Shown: positions 26,901-36,600 of the stretch, one piece after another
Layout: each line of letters starts with the position of its first letter
Numbering within the stretch: the first letter of the stretch is position 1
Assembly (NCBI RefSeq): GCF_014205135.1
Contig: NZ_JACHMY010000001.1
Coordinates: 5,456,001-5,520,000, forward strand
Source: Kribbella italica
Lineage (GTDB): Bacteria; Actinomycetota; Actinomycetes; Propionibacteriales; Kribbellaceae
DNA length: 64,000 bases
Direction of reading: 5' to 3'
Program-made: the position numbers and the translations under genes
The notes under the pieces: model-generated
The model's database searches: none
Told to the model about the DNA's origin: nothing
The model's input: the letters and a program-made list of their open reading frames with translations, nothing else

Positions 26901-27635
26901 CTGCTTCTTCAGATCGGGGTGGGCGGCGTCGTACCCGGTGTCCAGGACGGCGACCTTGACCCCGCGTCCGTCGTACGACGAACGCCAGGCGGCCGGCGCG
27001 CCGATCTGCTGGGTCGAGCGGTCGAGCGTCGCGTGCGTGCGGCCGTCGAGCCAGAGTTTGCCGACGCCGCTGGCGCTGCTCAGGGTCCGGTTGCCCGCGA
27101 TGCCCTGCCAGAACTTCTTGGCCTCGGACTTGTCGACCGAGACCGCGGTGGCGCCGACGCTCGCCAGCGTCATCCGCTGGGTGCTGCCCTCGGGGGCGGC
27201 CGGGGCGCTGGGCCCGCTGAGCAGGACGGGGAGCTTGGCGGTGCTCGCGTCGTCGTACCGCTGCTCAGCGAGCAGGCTCAGGTTGAAGAGGCGGCGATCC
27301 ACCTGGCCGGCGGTGAACAGCGCGTACGCCGAGGCCGGGACGACGGTGGTCTCACCGTCGAAGTTGCCGAAGTAGTAGTTGGAGCCGTCGACCAGCCGGC
27401 CCGACTGGCTGCCGTCGGCGGAGGTGGTCAGCTCGGCGACGTCACCGGTGACCAGGGTGATCCGGTGCGTCGAGGCCCCTGGTGTCGCGGAACCGGTGGC
27501 GCCGGTGCTGGGAGGGGTCCCGGCGCCACCGGTGAACTGTGGACCTGCCTGCGCCTGGATCGGTACGGCGGCCGCCAGTGTTCCGACGATCACCGAGCTG
27601 AGCAGGCAGGTCGCGCGTCGTGACCACCGCATCAT
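23952..27635 (-). CDS. Large secreted S8 subtilisin-like protease
   Basis: 1227 residues. The ATG at 27633-27635 has an AGGAG site upstream; a signal peptide (CLLSSVIVGTLAAAVPIQAQA) follows. The catalytic triad is complete: Asp in VAVLDTGYDAAHPDL near residue 222, His in GHGHGTHVAS near 253, Ser in GTSMATPHVAG near 430. The oxyanion Asn is in VVAAGNAGMEE. About 750 residues follow, beta-rich, with a PA-like insert (RGKIALIRYVDFLH and KDAGAKAVFMYNE near 830-870). The length matches the large Streptomyces and Kribbella secreted subtilases. The signal peptide and size imply extracellular protein degradation. Confidence 0.93.
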   Translation of the reverse strand: MMRWSRRATCLLSSVIVGTLAAAVPIQAQAGPQFTGGAGTPPSTGATGSATPGASTHRITLVTGDVAELTTSADGSQSGRLVDGSNYYFGNFDGETTVVPASAYALFTAGQVDRRLFNLSLLAEQRYDDASTAKLPVLLSGPSAPAAPEGSTQRMTLASVGATAVSVDKSEAKKFWQGIAGNRTLSSASGVGKLWLDGRTHATLDRSTQQIGAPAAWRSSYDGRGVKVAVLDTGYDAAHPDLKKQVVGEASFIPEQSVQDGHGHGTHVASTVAGLGTAFGGKRKGVAPGADLLIGKVLDNSGSGLDSEAIAGMEWAVQQGAKVVSMSLGGQPSDGTDPMSAAVDRLSKSSGALFVVAAGNAGMEESVGTPGVAAAALTVGAVDRDDKLAPFSSRGPRLGDGALKPEVTAPGVEIVAARAAGTDQGHVLDQYYTAMSGTSMATPHVAGAAAILAQRHPDWTGPQLKAALATTAVPAKGTATSAQGLGRIDIPRALDPKILADTANVYFGDVSWTGTAPAPVDRKVVYSNNSTKPVTLELSVEAKSPAGVSAALAVTPRRLVVPAGGSASATVRLDLGKTGPAKYAGELVARAGSTSYRTGLGFAAGGRLHQVTVKGIGRDGKPARPTSVANSGVQLWNLDTGDVNGIIFDGNGQRTLSVPTGRYAVMVYVMGADEADWVESVALLGAPEVKISGDRTFVFDARTAHPVTVKTPQRAELENLGIAWHRRTGEREAVSGFGYDREVSGRVYVGDFGKVQDGSARAVQRWDLAQPRLTADVLGAGGFRLPSPRSGAEVDGFVGTETLSLVDAGDGRPEDLKDARGKIALIRYVDFLHTTPQVQAAKDAGAKAVFMYNELPGFWADSVWELGMPFYLFRQEEGARLLQLLEQRPVQVKLTGLKDSTYRYDLVVGPQQVKAPVTYDFAKLRPAVVTTDFARVDANVLHVDQRSAHLPGVTAALGSTRLVAGPVTRTDYLASDAPGTTWDEKTSAGEWNESGFEYTVARSYRPNERLTREVWAPIARPAIPDATGSEIDGLPVARFENALRIAIPQHVNGDRTIYGWSDMRGDETLLKLTSGGKEIGRKDWSVAQFAVPAKSAWYELSLDVRRDPNSWAKTSTATQTEWRFRSGQAKGREVLPLVQVDYKLSGRQLELKPGYQPGARGLGFFRTTAEVSVDGKRWQSLRLWPSGLSGKVVTTVPSGQVAKLRVTSTDLLGNKLTQTIGTPWAAK

Positions 27636-27825
27636 GGGCTCCTCACCGGGGCCCGACGGGCGCGGGGCCACCGTTGGCGAGCCTCGCAGTTGCCTTCGGC
27701 CACGGTCCATCGGTTCTGCTGACGGGTACCCGCCATGACTGGTTCCGGTCAGTGGGGGCCGGGCGGCCCAACGGGTTCCGGCCGTTCGGTTGGGTCGTCG
27801 TCCGGGTTGTTCCGCGGGCAGAACG

Positions 27826-27862
27826 CAGCGGCCCGGATCCCTGGGTGGGATCCGGGCCGCTG
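27826..27862 (-). terminator. Hairpin terminator of the LLM oxidoreductase gene
   Basis: A perfect 15-bp stem (CAGCGGCCCGGATCC at 27826-27840 with its complement at 27848-27862) around a 7-base loop, 11 bp beyond the stop codon of the minus-strand oxidoreductase gene at 27874. No T-run follows, as is common in GC-rich actinobacteria. Confidence 0.8.
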
Positions 27863-27873
27863 TTCGCCGTGGA

Positions 27874-28836
27874 TCAGGCGAAACGCTTCGCCACCCGCTC
27901 GACGCGGTCGACCAGGTCCAGGTCGTAGGCGACACCGGGGACGTAGAAGATCACGTAGTCGGCGCCGGCCTCGAGGGCGGCCTCGACCTTGAGCGCGATC
28001 TCGTCCTCGGTCGCGATCGTGTTGTCCTTGCTGAACTTGTCCCAGTTCTGCGGGCCGCGTGCCTTCTCGGTCGCCTTCTTCGGGTCGTCGCCGGCGTCGA
28101 TCGGGAACACGTTCAGGCCGGTCGACTTGGTGATCTCGTCGTAGTCGCGGCCGACCTTCTCGCAGTGGCCGCGCAGGATCGCGGCCTTCTCCTTGATCAC
28201 CTCGGGGTTGCCGCCGCCGATGTTCGCGGCGTCGGCGTACTGGGCGACCAGCTTCAGCGTGACTTGCGGGCCACCGCCGCCGATCCAGAACCGCGGGCGG
28301 GTGTTGTTCGCGCCCTTCGGCAGGTTGATCGGGGCGTCGATCGAGTAGTGCTTGCCGTCGTAGACCGGCTTGTCCTCGGTCCACATCTTCCAGATGATCT
28401 CGGTGGCCTCCCGGAACGCGGCCATCCGCGGCTTCACGTCGGTCCACTCGTAGCCGTAGGCCTTCCACTCGTGCTCGTACCAGCCCGCGCCGATCCCGGC
28501 GTACAGGCGGCCGTGGCTGGCGACGTCGACGGTGGACGCGATCTTCGCGTAGAGCGCGGGGTTGCGGTAGCCGTTGCAGCCGACCATCTGGCCGATGTTC
28601 ACGCGTTTGGTGTCGCGGGCCAGCGCGGCGGTCGCCGACCAGCACTCGAAGGTCGTGTTGTCACTCGGCTCCGGCACCGTGTGGAAGTGGTCGAACAACC
28701 AGATCGAGTCCCAGGATCCCTCGTCGGCCCGCTTGGCGACGTTCGTCATCGCCTCCCACTGCTCGACCGGGTCGGCGATCTCGGTCAGATCCATCTTCCA
28801 GCCCTGCGGAACAAAAATCCCGAAACGTGAAGTCAT
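27874..28836 (-). CDS. LLM-class F420-dependent oxidoreductase
   Basis: 320 residues with the luciferase-like TIM-barrel layout: N-terminal RFGIFVPQGWKMDL, SIWLFDHFHTVPEP near residue 43, the ASTVDVASHGRLYAGIGAGWYEHE block near 92 that forms the flavin or F420 phosphate pocket, and RPRFWIGGGGPQVTLKL near 165. Family members use F420 (rarely FMN) to oxidise or reduce small substrates. The ATG at 28834-28836 is chosen because AAAGGATGGGGG lies just upstream. It stands alone, with its own terminator, so the substrate cannot be inferred from neighbours. It is unrelated in position to the LLM domain of the megasynthase. Confidence 0.88.
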   Translation of the reverse strand: MTSRFGIFVPQGWKMDLTEIADPVEQWEAMTNVAKRADEGSWDSIWLFDHFHTVPEPSDNTTFECWSATAALARDTKRVNIGQMVGCNGYRNPALYAKIASTVDVASHGRLYAGIGAGWYEHEWKAYGYEWTDVKPRMAAFREATEIIWKMWTEDKPVYDGKHYSIDAPINLPKGANNTRPRFWIGGGGPQVTLKLVAQYADAANIGGGNPEVIKEKAAILRGHCEKVGRDYDEITKSTGLNVFPIDAGDDPKKATEKARGPQNWDKFSKDNTIATEDEIALKVEAALEAGADYVIFYVPGVAYDLDLVDRVERVAKRFA

Positions 28837-28963
28837 ACCCCCATCCTTTCCCGGCCCACTGAACCGGTCCACCACCTGACGGACGGGATTCCTTCTCAGT
28901 TCCAGCACCACGGCTTCTCAATCAGCCCGAACCCAGGGCTTCCAGGCGACGTCGTACGAGATC

Positions 28964-29707
28964 GTGAACAAGTTCGACCAGCTCTTCGCCGCGGCCCAGC
29001 CGCTCATCACCACCGGCCACCACGGCGTGGACACCCCACCCGTCGAGAACGGCGACCGCTGGCCCGTCAGCACCGTCTTCCGCCTCGACCCAGCTGATCC
29101 TGTCGCCGAACGCCTCGACGACCTGACCCGCGAGGCCGCCGCGATCGCCGGTCCCGGCCACTTCCAAACCGGCCAACTGGGCTCCGCCCATCTCACCGTC
29201 CGGGCCCTCGAGCGCTACCGCGAGCTCGTCCCACCCGACGACCCCGCCCTCCTGCGCTACACCGAGGCCCTCCGCACCGCCGCCGCGCAGATCCCGCCGA
29301 CGACCTTCGCCCTCACTGGCCTGATCCTCACCCGGGGCACCGTGATGGTCTGCGCGCACCCGCTCGACGACCACGCCGACCACCTGCAGAAGCTGTACGC
29401 CGCCACCCTGGGCCCCGACGGCTGGCTGGAAGGCAACGAGCCACGCGACATCTGGTACGTGAACCTCATCCACTTCGCCGGCCCCCTCCCGACCCCCACC
29501 ACCCTGATCGACTGGGTCACCACCCGCCGCAACCTCCCGATCGGCGAACTCACCGTCGACACCACCGAACTGGTCCGCTTCCGCCACACCCCGGGGCTTC
29601 GCCCGTACTTGCGTCCCGAGACCTTGACCACCGTCCCCATCGGCCCGGCCGTCAACCACCGTCCGGCGAATCCCCGGACCGGCCCGCCTCCAGCGCGTCG
29701 GCGATGA
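28964..29707 (+). CDS. Hypothetical protein resembling 2'-5' RNA ligase / 2H phosphoesterases
   Basis: 247 residues, start GTG at 28964. One HxT-like motif is clear (GSAHLTVRALERYR near residue 74); the second is degenerate (DIWYVNLIHFAG near 168), so catalysis by the usual two-histidine mechanism is uncertain. The spacing between the motifs (about 95 residues) fits the 2H superfamily. The codon usage and lack of stops support a real gene, but its last 56 bp overlap the epimerase gene on the other strand. Family assignment is tentative. Confidence 0.6.
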   Translation: MNKFDQLFAAAQPLITTGHHGVDTPPVENGDRWPVSTVFRLDPADPVAERLDDLTREAAAIAGPGHFQTGQLGSAHLTVRALERYRELVPPDDPALLRYTEALRTAAAQIPPTTFALTGLILTRGTVMVCAHPLDDHADHLQKLYAATLGPDGWLEGNEPRDIWYVNLIHFAGPLPTPTTLIDWVTTRRNLPIGELTVDTTELVRFRHTPGLRPYLRPETLTTVPIGPAVNHRPANPRTGPPPARRR

Positions 29708-30596
29708 TCTGGTCGAGTCCCGAACGGCGGGCGGACCATCCGGTGGCCTGCTGGAACGCCGTGGAGTCGGCGGTCAGCTCCGGTGGTTCGGCGGCGGCGA
29801 CCTGATGCCGGACGGTCAGCGGCCTGCCCGTCAGCCGCTCGGTGGTCGCGATGACGTCGACGATGCTCGTCCGGCGGCCGCTGCCGACGTTGTACGGCTG
29901 CCACGTGCCCGGCTCGCACACCCCGACCGCGGCCAGGAACGCGTCCGCCATGTCGAGCACGTGGACGTAGTCGCGGACCGTCGTACCGTCGCCGTTGACG
30001 ACCAGTTCCGGTGCCCGGCCCTGCGCCACCGCGACGACCTTGGGGATCAGCCTCGACTCGTCCCGGTCGGGATGGCCCGGAAGACCGCCGGCGACGTTGA
30101 AGGATCGCAGGCTGACCGCTCCGATCGCGCCCGTCGCCGCCAGGTCCGCCGCCGCACGATCGGCGGCGAGCTTTCCGGCGCCGTACGGGGTGCTGGGCTC
30201 GGGGCGCGCATCCTCCCGGATCGGCTGTCGCGCGGGTTCGCCGTACACCGCGCAGGTCGACGCGAGGATCACCTTCGACGGCGTTCTCGTCTCGGCCAGC
30301 GCGTCGAGCAGAGCCAACGTTCCGCCGACGTTGGTCCGCCAGTACTTCACCGGATCGGTCCGGGACTCGCGAACCCGCACGACCGCGGCCAGGTGGCACA
30401 CCACCTCGGGCTCGATCTGTGCCACCGTCTTCCGGACCGAGATCTCATCGAGCAGGTCGCCGTCGACCCGCTCGACACCGACCGGCAGCCCGGACGCACG
30501 ACGGGTCAGGCCGTGGACCTCATGACCGACCTCGGCGAAGCGACGGGCCACGGCGTACCCGACGAATCCGGACGCACCGGTGACCAGGACTCTCAC
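29652..30596 (-). CDS. NAD-dependent epimerase/dehydratase (extended SDR, UDP-glucose 4-epimerase-like)
   Basis: 314 residues. The Rossmann motif TGASGFVGYAVAR is near residue 6, the catalytic Ser/Thr in ILASTCAVYGEP near 126, and the YxxxK pair in TPYGAGKLAADR near 148. Sugar-nucleotide type features follow (SLRSFNVAGGLPGH, VNGDGTTVRDYVHVLDMADAFL, QPYNVGSGRRTSIVDV), as in GalE-like enzymes. It starts with GTG only 23 bp after the PKS/NRPS stop, on the same strand, so it is probably the third gene of that operon. There it could supply a sugar or reduce or epimerise the product; which is not determinable from sequence. Confidence 0.87.
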   Translation of the reverse strand: MRVLVTGASGFVGYAVARRFAEVGHEVHGLTRRASGLPVGVERVDGDLLDEISVRKTVAQIEPEVVCHLAAVVRVRESRTDPVKYWRTNVGGTLALLDALAETRTPSKVILASTCAVYGEPARQPIREDARPEPSTPYGAGKLAADRAAADLAATGAIGAVSLRSFNVAGGLPGHPDRDESRLIPKVVAVAQGRAPELVVNGDGTTVRDYVHVLDMADAFLAAVGVCEPGTWQPYNVGSGRRTSIVDVIATTERLTGRPLTVRHQVAAAEPPELTADSTAFQQATGWSARRSGLDQIIADALEAGRSGDSPDGG

Positions 30597-30619
30597 CCGC
30601 CGATGATCTCAGGCGGTGG

Positions 30620-33600
30620 TTACTGGTTGGTGAGGGTGGCGACAAGCGCGGCTGCCCATGTGGCGATGGTGGTGGGGGTGAAGAGGTCGGTGGCGTACTC
30701 GATGTCGAGGGTGAAGGACTCGTCGGTGAGGGTGAAGACGACGTAGAGCTCCGTCCGGGCGTGGCCCGGGACGTTCAGGCCTTGGGTCTGGAACTCGCCC
30801 GACGGCAGGGTCAGCGTCGCGGGTGGCGTGGTGATGACGGTGAACAGGACGGCTGGGTACGGCGACGTCGTCTGGTCCGGGAACGCTGTGCGGACGACCT
30901 CTGAGAGAGGTAGCGCCTCGTGGTCGAGGGCGGCGTACAGGGCTTCGGCTGTTTCGGTGAGCAGGTCCGGGGCGTCGAGCCGGACTCTGACCAGGACGGC
31001 TTCGCCGAGGTAGCCGATGACGCCGTCGTGCTCCGGGCGGCTGCGGCGGGCGCTGGAGGCGGGCAGGACCACCTCGTCGTCCCCGGAGATTCCGCCCAGC
31101 CAGCGGGCGAAAGCGGCGGCGATGACGACGTACGGCGTGGTGCCGGCCTGGGCTGCTCTTGTTCTGAGGTGGGCGGCCAGTTCGTGGGGGAGGGTGACGT
31201 GGTGGGTTGCTCCTTCGCCTGACAGGGCGGCGGGGCGGGAGTGGTCGAGCGGGAGGTTCGGCCGGAGCGTTGCACCGGCCAGTGTGGTGCGCCAGAACGT
31301 CTCCAGGCGGGTCCTGGTCTCCCCGGTGAGAGTGTCGCGCTCCCAGCGGGCGTAGTCGGTGAACTGGGCGGTCGCCGGGGCTAGCTCGTCGCCGGCGTAC
31401 AGGGCGCTCAGCTCCTGCCAGAACAGACGTGACGACCAGCCGTCGTAGACGAGGTGGTGGACGACGACCACCAGCACCCAGCGATCCGCCGACACCCGGC
31501 CGATACGGACTCGCCAGAGCGGCGCTTGTTCGGGATCCATCGCCGGCTGCGCGGCGGCGACGCACCAGGCCTGAATCTGCTCCTCGTCGTCGGGCAGGTC
31601 GTGGACCGGCAACGCGATGGGAACGGTCGCCAGCACCATCTGCTGGTCGTCGAAAACCCTTGTTCGTAAGGCGGTGTGGCGATCGGTCAGGGCTTGCAGG
31701 GCCGTTCGGAGTCTTTCCGGGTCGAGGTCCCCGGTCACGTCGACCCGGGTGATGCCGTTGTAGACCGTCGCGTCGGTGCGCGCCCGGTGCCGACCAAGCG
31801 CCCGTCGCTGCGCGAAGGTCAACGGCCCGGCTTCCTCCGACCGCACAACCGCCTCCTCGCGCGGCGACGGTTCCACTCCGGCTCTGGCGACGGCGCGCAG
31901 GGTCGGTTCGCGGAAGAACTCGGTCAAGGTCAGCTCGGCTCCGGTCGTCTCCCGTACGCCGTTGAGCAGTCGTACGGCGAGCAGCGAGTGCCCACCGAGC
32001 GCGAAGAACGAGTCGTCGACCCCCACGGCGTCCACCCCGAGCACCTCGCACCACACCGCATGCAGCGCGTGCTCCGTCGGCGTACTCGGTGCCGCACTCC
32101 CCCGCGGCCGGTCCGGAGCCGGCAGCGCGGCCCGGTCCAGTTTGCCGGTACTTGCCAACGGCAACCGATCGAGCCGGACCCATCGCCGGGGCACCAAGTA
32201 CTGCGGCAGGCGCGCCGACAGGTGCTCGGTCAGTTCCGCGAAGCCGACCGGCCCGACGATGTACCCGACCAGTTCACCGTCCATCGCGAGGACCGCGGCA
32301 TCCGTCACCAGCGCGTGGTCGAGCACCGCCGCGCGGATCTCACCGGGCTCGATCCGGGCACCCCGGATCTTCACCTGGTCGTCGCGGCGACCGTGAAACT
32401 CCAGCGCACCGTCGGCCCGCCAGCGCCCGAGGTCGCCGGTGGCGTAGCTGTCCGGCGCGAAGAAGGCGGCCGCGGTCTCCGCGGGCCGGTTCAGGTACCC
32501 GTCCGTCACACAGTTGCCCTCGGCACAGATCTCGCCGACGGCACCGACCGGCACGGGGCGCCGGTCGCCGTCCAGCAGCCGAAGCCGTACGCCGGGGATC
32601 GGCCGGCCGATCGGCGGTGCGGTCTCGCCGGTCCCGCTGCGATGCTCGGTCACCCCGACCGAGGCTTCGGTCGGCCCGTACCCGTTGTAGAGAACGCAGT
32701 CCGGATGGGCGGCGAGGAACTCGTGATCCGTCGCGGTCGGCGTGGTCGCCTCGCCGGCGGCGTAGATCTCCCGCAGCGACGGCAACGACGGCTTGGCCGC
32801 GAGCAGCGAGTGCACCGCACTGAAGGGCATCACGATCCGCTGCACCTGGTACTTGTCGATCGTCGCGGCCAGCACCTCCACGTCGTACCGGGTCGCGTCC
32901 TCGATCAGGACGAGCGCCTGTCCCGCCGCCAGCGCCGTGAAGATCTCGTGCAGGCTGCTGTCGAACTGCGGTGAGGCCCACTGCAGCGTGGTCGTTCCCG
33001 GGTGCTTGGCGACGTACTGGAGCACATGGTTGACCGTGCCGCGATGCGGGACCAGGACTCCCTTCGGAGTGCCGGTCGAGCCGGAGGTGTAGATGCAGTA
33101 GGCCAGGTCGTGGGCGGTGACGCCGGTCACCGGCCGGTCCGAGGTGCCGTCCAGCCGGTCGATGCGCAGTTGGTCGCCGAGCTCCGGCATTCCCTCGGCC
33201 GTCACCACAACGACGGCTCCCGCGTCGTCCACGAGGAAGCGCAAACGCTCCGTGGGCACGGCCGGATCGAGGGGCAGGAACGCCGCACCAGACTTCAGTA
33301 CGCCGAGCAGCGCCGCGATCTGGCCCGGTCCTCGCGGCAGACAGATCGCCACGAGCTGCCCGGGGCGGACACCGCGGTTGAGCAGCTCCGCCGCGATCCG
33401 GTTGGCCTGTTGCTCGAGCTCGGCGTACGTCGAATCGCCGTACGCGCCGGTGATCGCGATCGCTTCCGGCTGACGGTCTGCCTGCTGCTCGAACAGTTCG
33501 TGCAGGCAGATCGTCGGGGCTTCGCCCGACTCGCCCTCGAGCTGGGCGAGCAACCGCCGGTCGCCGGCGGTGAGCACGGCCAGGTCCGTGATCGGCACCG

Positions 33601-36600
33601 CAGGTCCGGTGGTGGCCAGGTCGAGGGTGGTCTCGAAGTAGTCGAGCAGGCGCCTGACCGTCGTCTCGTCGTACAGGTCGGTGTCGTACTCGACGACGCA
33701 CTTGATCCCGCCGGCCTGGTAGGTCAGGTAGAGCACGAGGTCGAGCGGGGCGCGTTCGCTCGGCAGGTCGAGCAGGGTCGCCGCCACCGTCGGCGGTGCG
33801 AACGAGACCTGCTCGCTGCCGCTCTCGAACTCGACGGCGACCCCGAACAGCGGGTTGCGGCCCGCCGAGCGGTCGGGATTGAGGGCCGCGACGATGTCCT
33901 CGAACGGCAGGTCGCGGTGGTCGACAGCATCCATGAGGGCGAGTCCGAGGTCGCGGGTGAAGGCCGCGAACTGGCCGTTCGCCGGGAGTTGGACCCGCAG
34001 CGGGAGGGTGTCGACGAACATGCCGATCGAGTCGGCGGCGTGCTTGCCGCGACCAGAGACCCCGGTGCCGAGGACGAAGTCGCTCTGACCGCTGAACCGC
34101 GCCAGTACGACGGACAGGCCGGCCAGCAGCGTACTGAAAACGGTGACACCGGTCCGGCCGGAGAACGTGGTGACCTGCTCGGTCAACCGGCGATCCAGAT
34201 CGTGGGTCGCCGATCGGCCTTGTCCACTGCGCTTTCGCGGCCGCAGCCGATCGCTCGGCAACTGCAGCTCCGGCGCACCGGCCAGGTGCTCGACCCAGAA
34301 GTCCACGTCAGTGCTCTGGGGGCTCGTGACGGTCAGGCCGTCGACGGCGGGCGGGAGATCGGGATCCTGGGGCCAGCTCCGATAGAAGGCGCCCAGGTCG
34401 CGCGCCAGGACCGGGGTCGAGGGCGAGTCGAAGACGATGTGGTGGGCCACCAGCAGGAGTACGTGGTGGTCCTCGGCGAGCCGCACCAGCTGCGCGCGTA
34501 CCAGCGGCCCGGCGGCCGGATCGAGGTCCCCCAGCCTGACGTCGCGCAGCACGCTCTCGAGGTCGTTGCCCTCGGCCACCGGGCACTCGATGGTCACCTC
34601 CTCGGCCACGAACGCTCGCGGCTCCCCGTCGACCTCCCGGAAGGTCGTCCGCAGGGCCGGATGCCGATCGACCACCTTCTGCAGCGCGCCGTGCAAGGCG
34701 ATCGGGTCCAGCGGTCCGTGCAGCTCGATCGCCTTCGGCTCGTGGTACGTGTTGGCCCCTGGGTTCAGCTGCTCCAGAAACCAGATCCGCCGCTCGGGCG
34801 GGGTCAGCGCGCGGCCCGGATCGTCCGCCACCGGCTTGGCGCCGTACTCCTCGCGCAGCGCGTCGACGGCGGTCAGGCTCTCCATCACCTGCTCGGGCGA
34901 GAGCCCGAAGTCGACGAAGCAGGCGACCTCGTTCGCGCCGGCGGCGAGCAGGGCGTCGACGATCGGCCGCGAGCTGTCGGCGGTGCCGATCAGAGCGCGG
35001 GACTCGCAGTACCGCTGATAGGCCTGTCCGAGCAGGAAGTCGACGTCGTCGTCCGGAGTCTTGTCGAGGTCGATCTGGAAGCCGAGGCTGTTGGTGACCT
35101 GGCCGAACAGCGACAACGACGAGCGGAGGTAGTCGCAGAACGGCTGGTACGCCGCTTCGCGGGCCGCGTCGAGGTCGTCGCCGAGGTAGGTGTGCACCAG
35201 GACGACGACCCGGCCGGCCTCGGGGTCGAGACCGTGCTCGGCGCGGGTCGCCCGGTAGAGCGCGATGTTGGCCGCCAGGTCCTCGACCGACTGCGCCATC
35301 AGGTTGGTGACCACGCCGATGTCGTTGCGTGCGGCAAGTTTGTACGACTCGGGGTTGCCGACCACCGCGGCGTACAAGGGCGGCTCGTCCTGCAGCGGGC
35401 TCGGGTGCAGTCGAACCTCGGTCAGTTCGCCGTTGCCGGCGGTCGCGGTGATCGCTCCTCCGGCCCACAGCTTGCGGACGGTGTCCAGGTGCTCGTACAT
35501 CTGCTCGCGGTGCTTGCCGTAGCTGTCCGGCGCGAACACGAAGTCGCGCGCGTGCCAGCCGCTGGCGACGCAGATACCGGCCCGGCCGCCGGACAGGTTG
35601 TCCACGACCGACCACTCCTCGGCGACCCGGATCGGGTGGTGCAGCGGGAGCACCACCGATCCGGCGTGCAGCCTGATCCGCTGGGTCCTGGTGGCCAGCG
35701 CCGCGGCCAGGACGGACGGGTTGGGGAACAGGGCGCCGAACGAGTGGAAGTGCCGCTCCGGCAGCCAGACGGCGTGGAAGCCGCGCTCGTCGGCGAACTC
35801 GGTGGCGCGCAGGATCAGCCCGTACTTGTCGTGCGCGGCGGCATCGGGGTAGTCGCCGAAGAAGTACAAGCTGAAGTCGCACGCACCGCGCGTCGCCGCG
35901 ACCGGCGACGACGCCACCGCCGTCGACCACTTCGTGGCCGGAGCCGGAGCGGGGGTCAGAGCGAGTGCAGCAGCCGGGGCCGCCGCAGGCGCGAGGGCAG
36001 GGGACGGCGTGAGAGCGGGGGCCGGCGCAGGGGCTGGTGCGGGGGCGAGGGCAGCAGCCGCTGGTGACCCGTCGAGTAGCGCGGTGAGTTTGGCCGGAGT
36101 ATCGGCATCACTGAAGAGGCGCCGAACTGGAACAGCCACACCGAACACCTCGTCCAGCTCGCCGACCAGGCGCATCAGCGACAGCGAGTCCGCGCCGAGA
36201 CTCAGAAAGGTCGAGTCCGCCGGGACCTCGGCCGGCGCCATGCCCAGCGACGGCGCCACCAACTCCTTGACGCGATCCAGCACAGCCACCCCCTCGACCA
36301 GAACCGGCTTCGCAGCCGCGACCTGGACCGGCTCCGGGCGCTGCGCCGACCCACCGTCATACCGGCGTCGAACGAGTGGGTGACCGGGAAGCGGAATGCG
36401 GCGCCCGGCAGACACCATCGACCAGTCGACGTCGCTGCCGCCGCCGTACAAGGCCGCCAACGCCTGCGCGAACTGCTCGTCCGATTCCTTGCGCTGACTG
36501 GCGACCCACGTGCTGCCCGGCAACGCGCGCCGCCCGAACGCCGACAGGACAGCGTCCGGCCCCACCTCGAGGAACCGGCTCCCTCCCCGCTCACCGACCG

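Noticed and set aside
23862-27623. A 1253-codon plus-strand frame opposite the subtilase
   Set aside because: The minus frame has the full protease triad and a signal peptide; the plus frame has no motif and biased residue content.
27874-28836. The stand-alone LLM oxidoreductase as part of the PKS/NRPS cluster
   Set aside because: It has its own terminator and is separated by an unrelated plus-strand gene; its sequence is of the F420 group, different from the in-line MupA-type domain.
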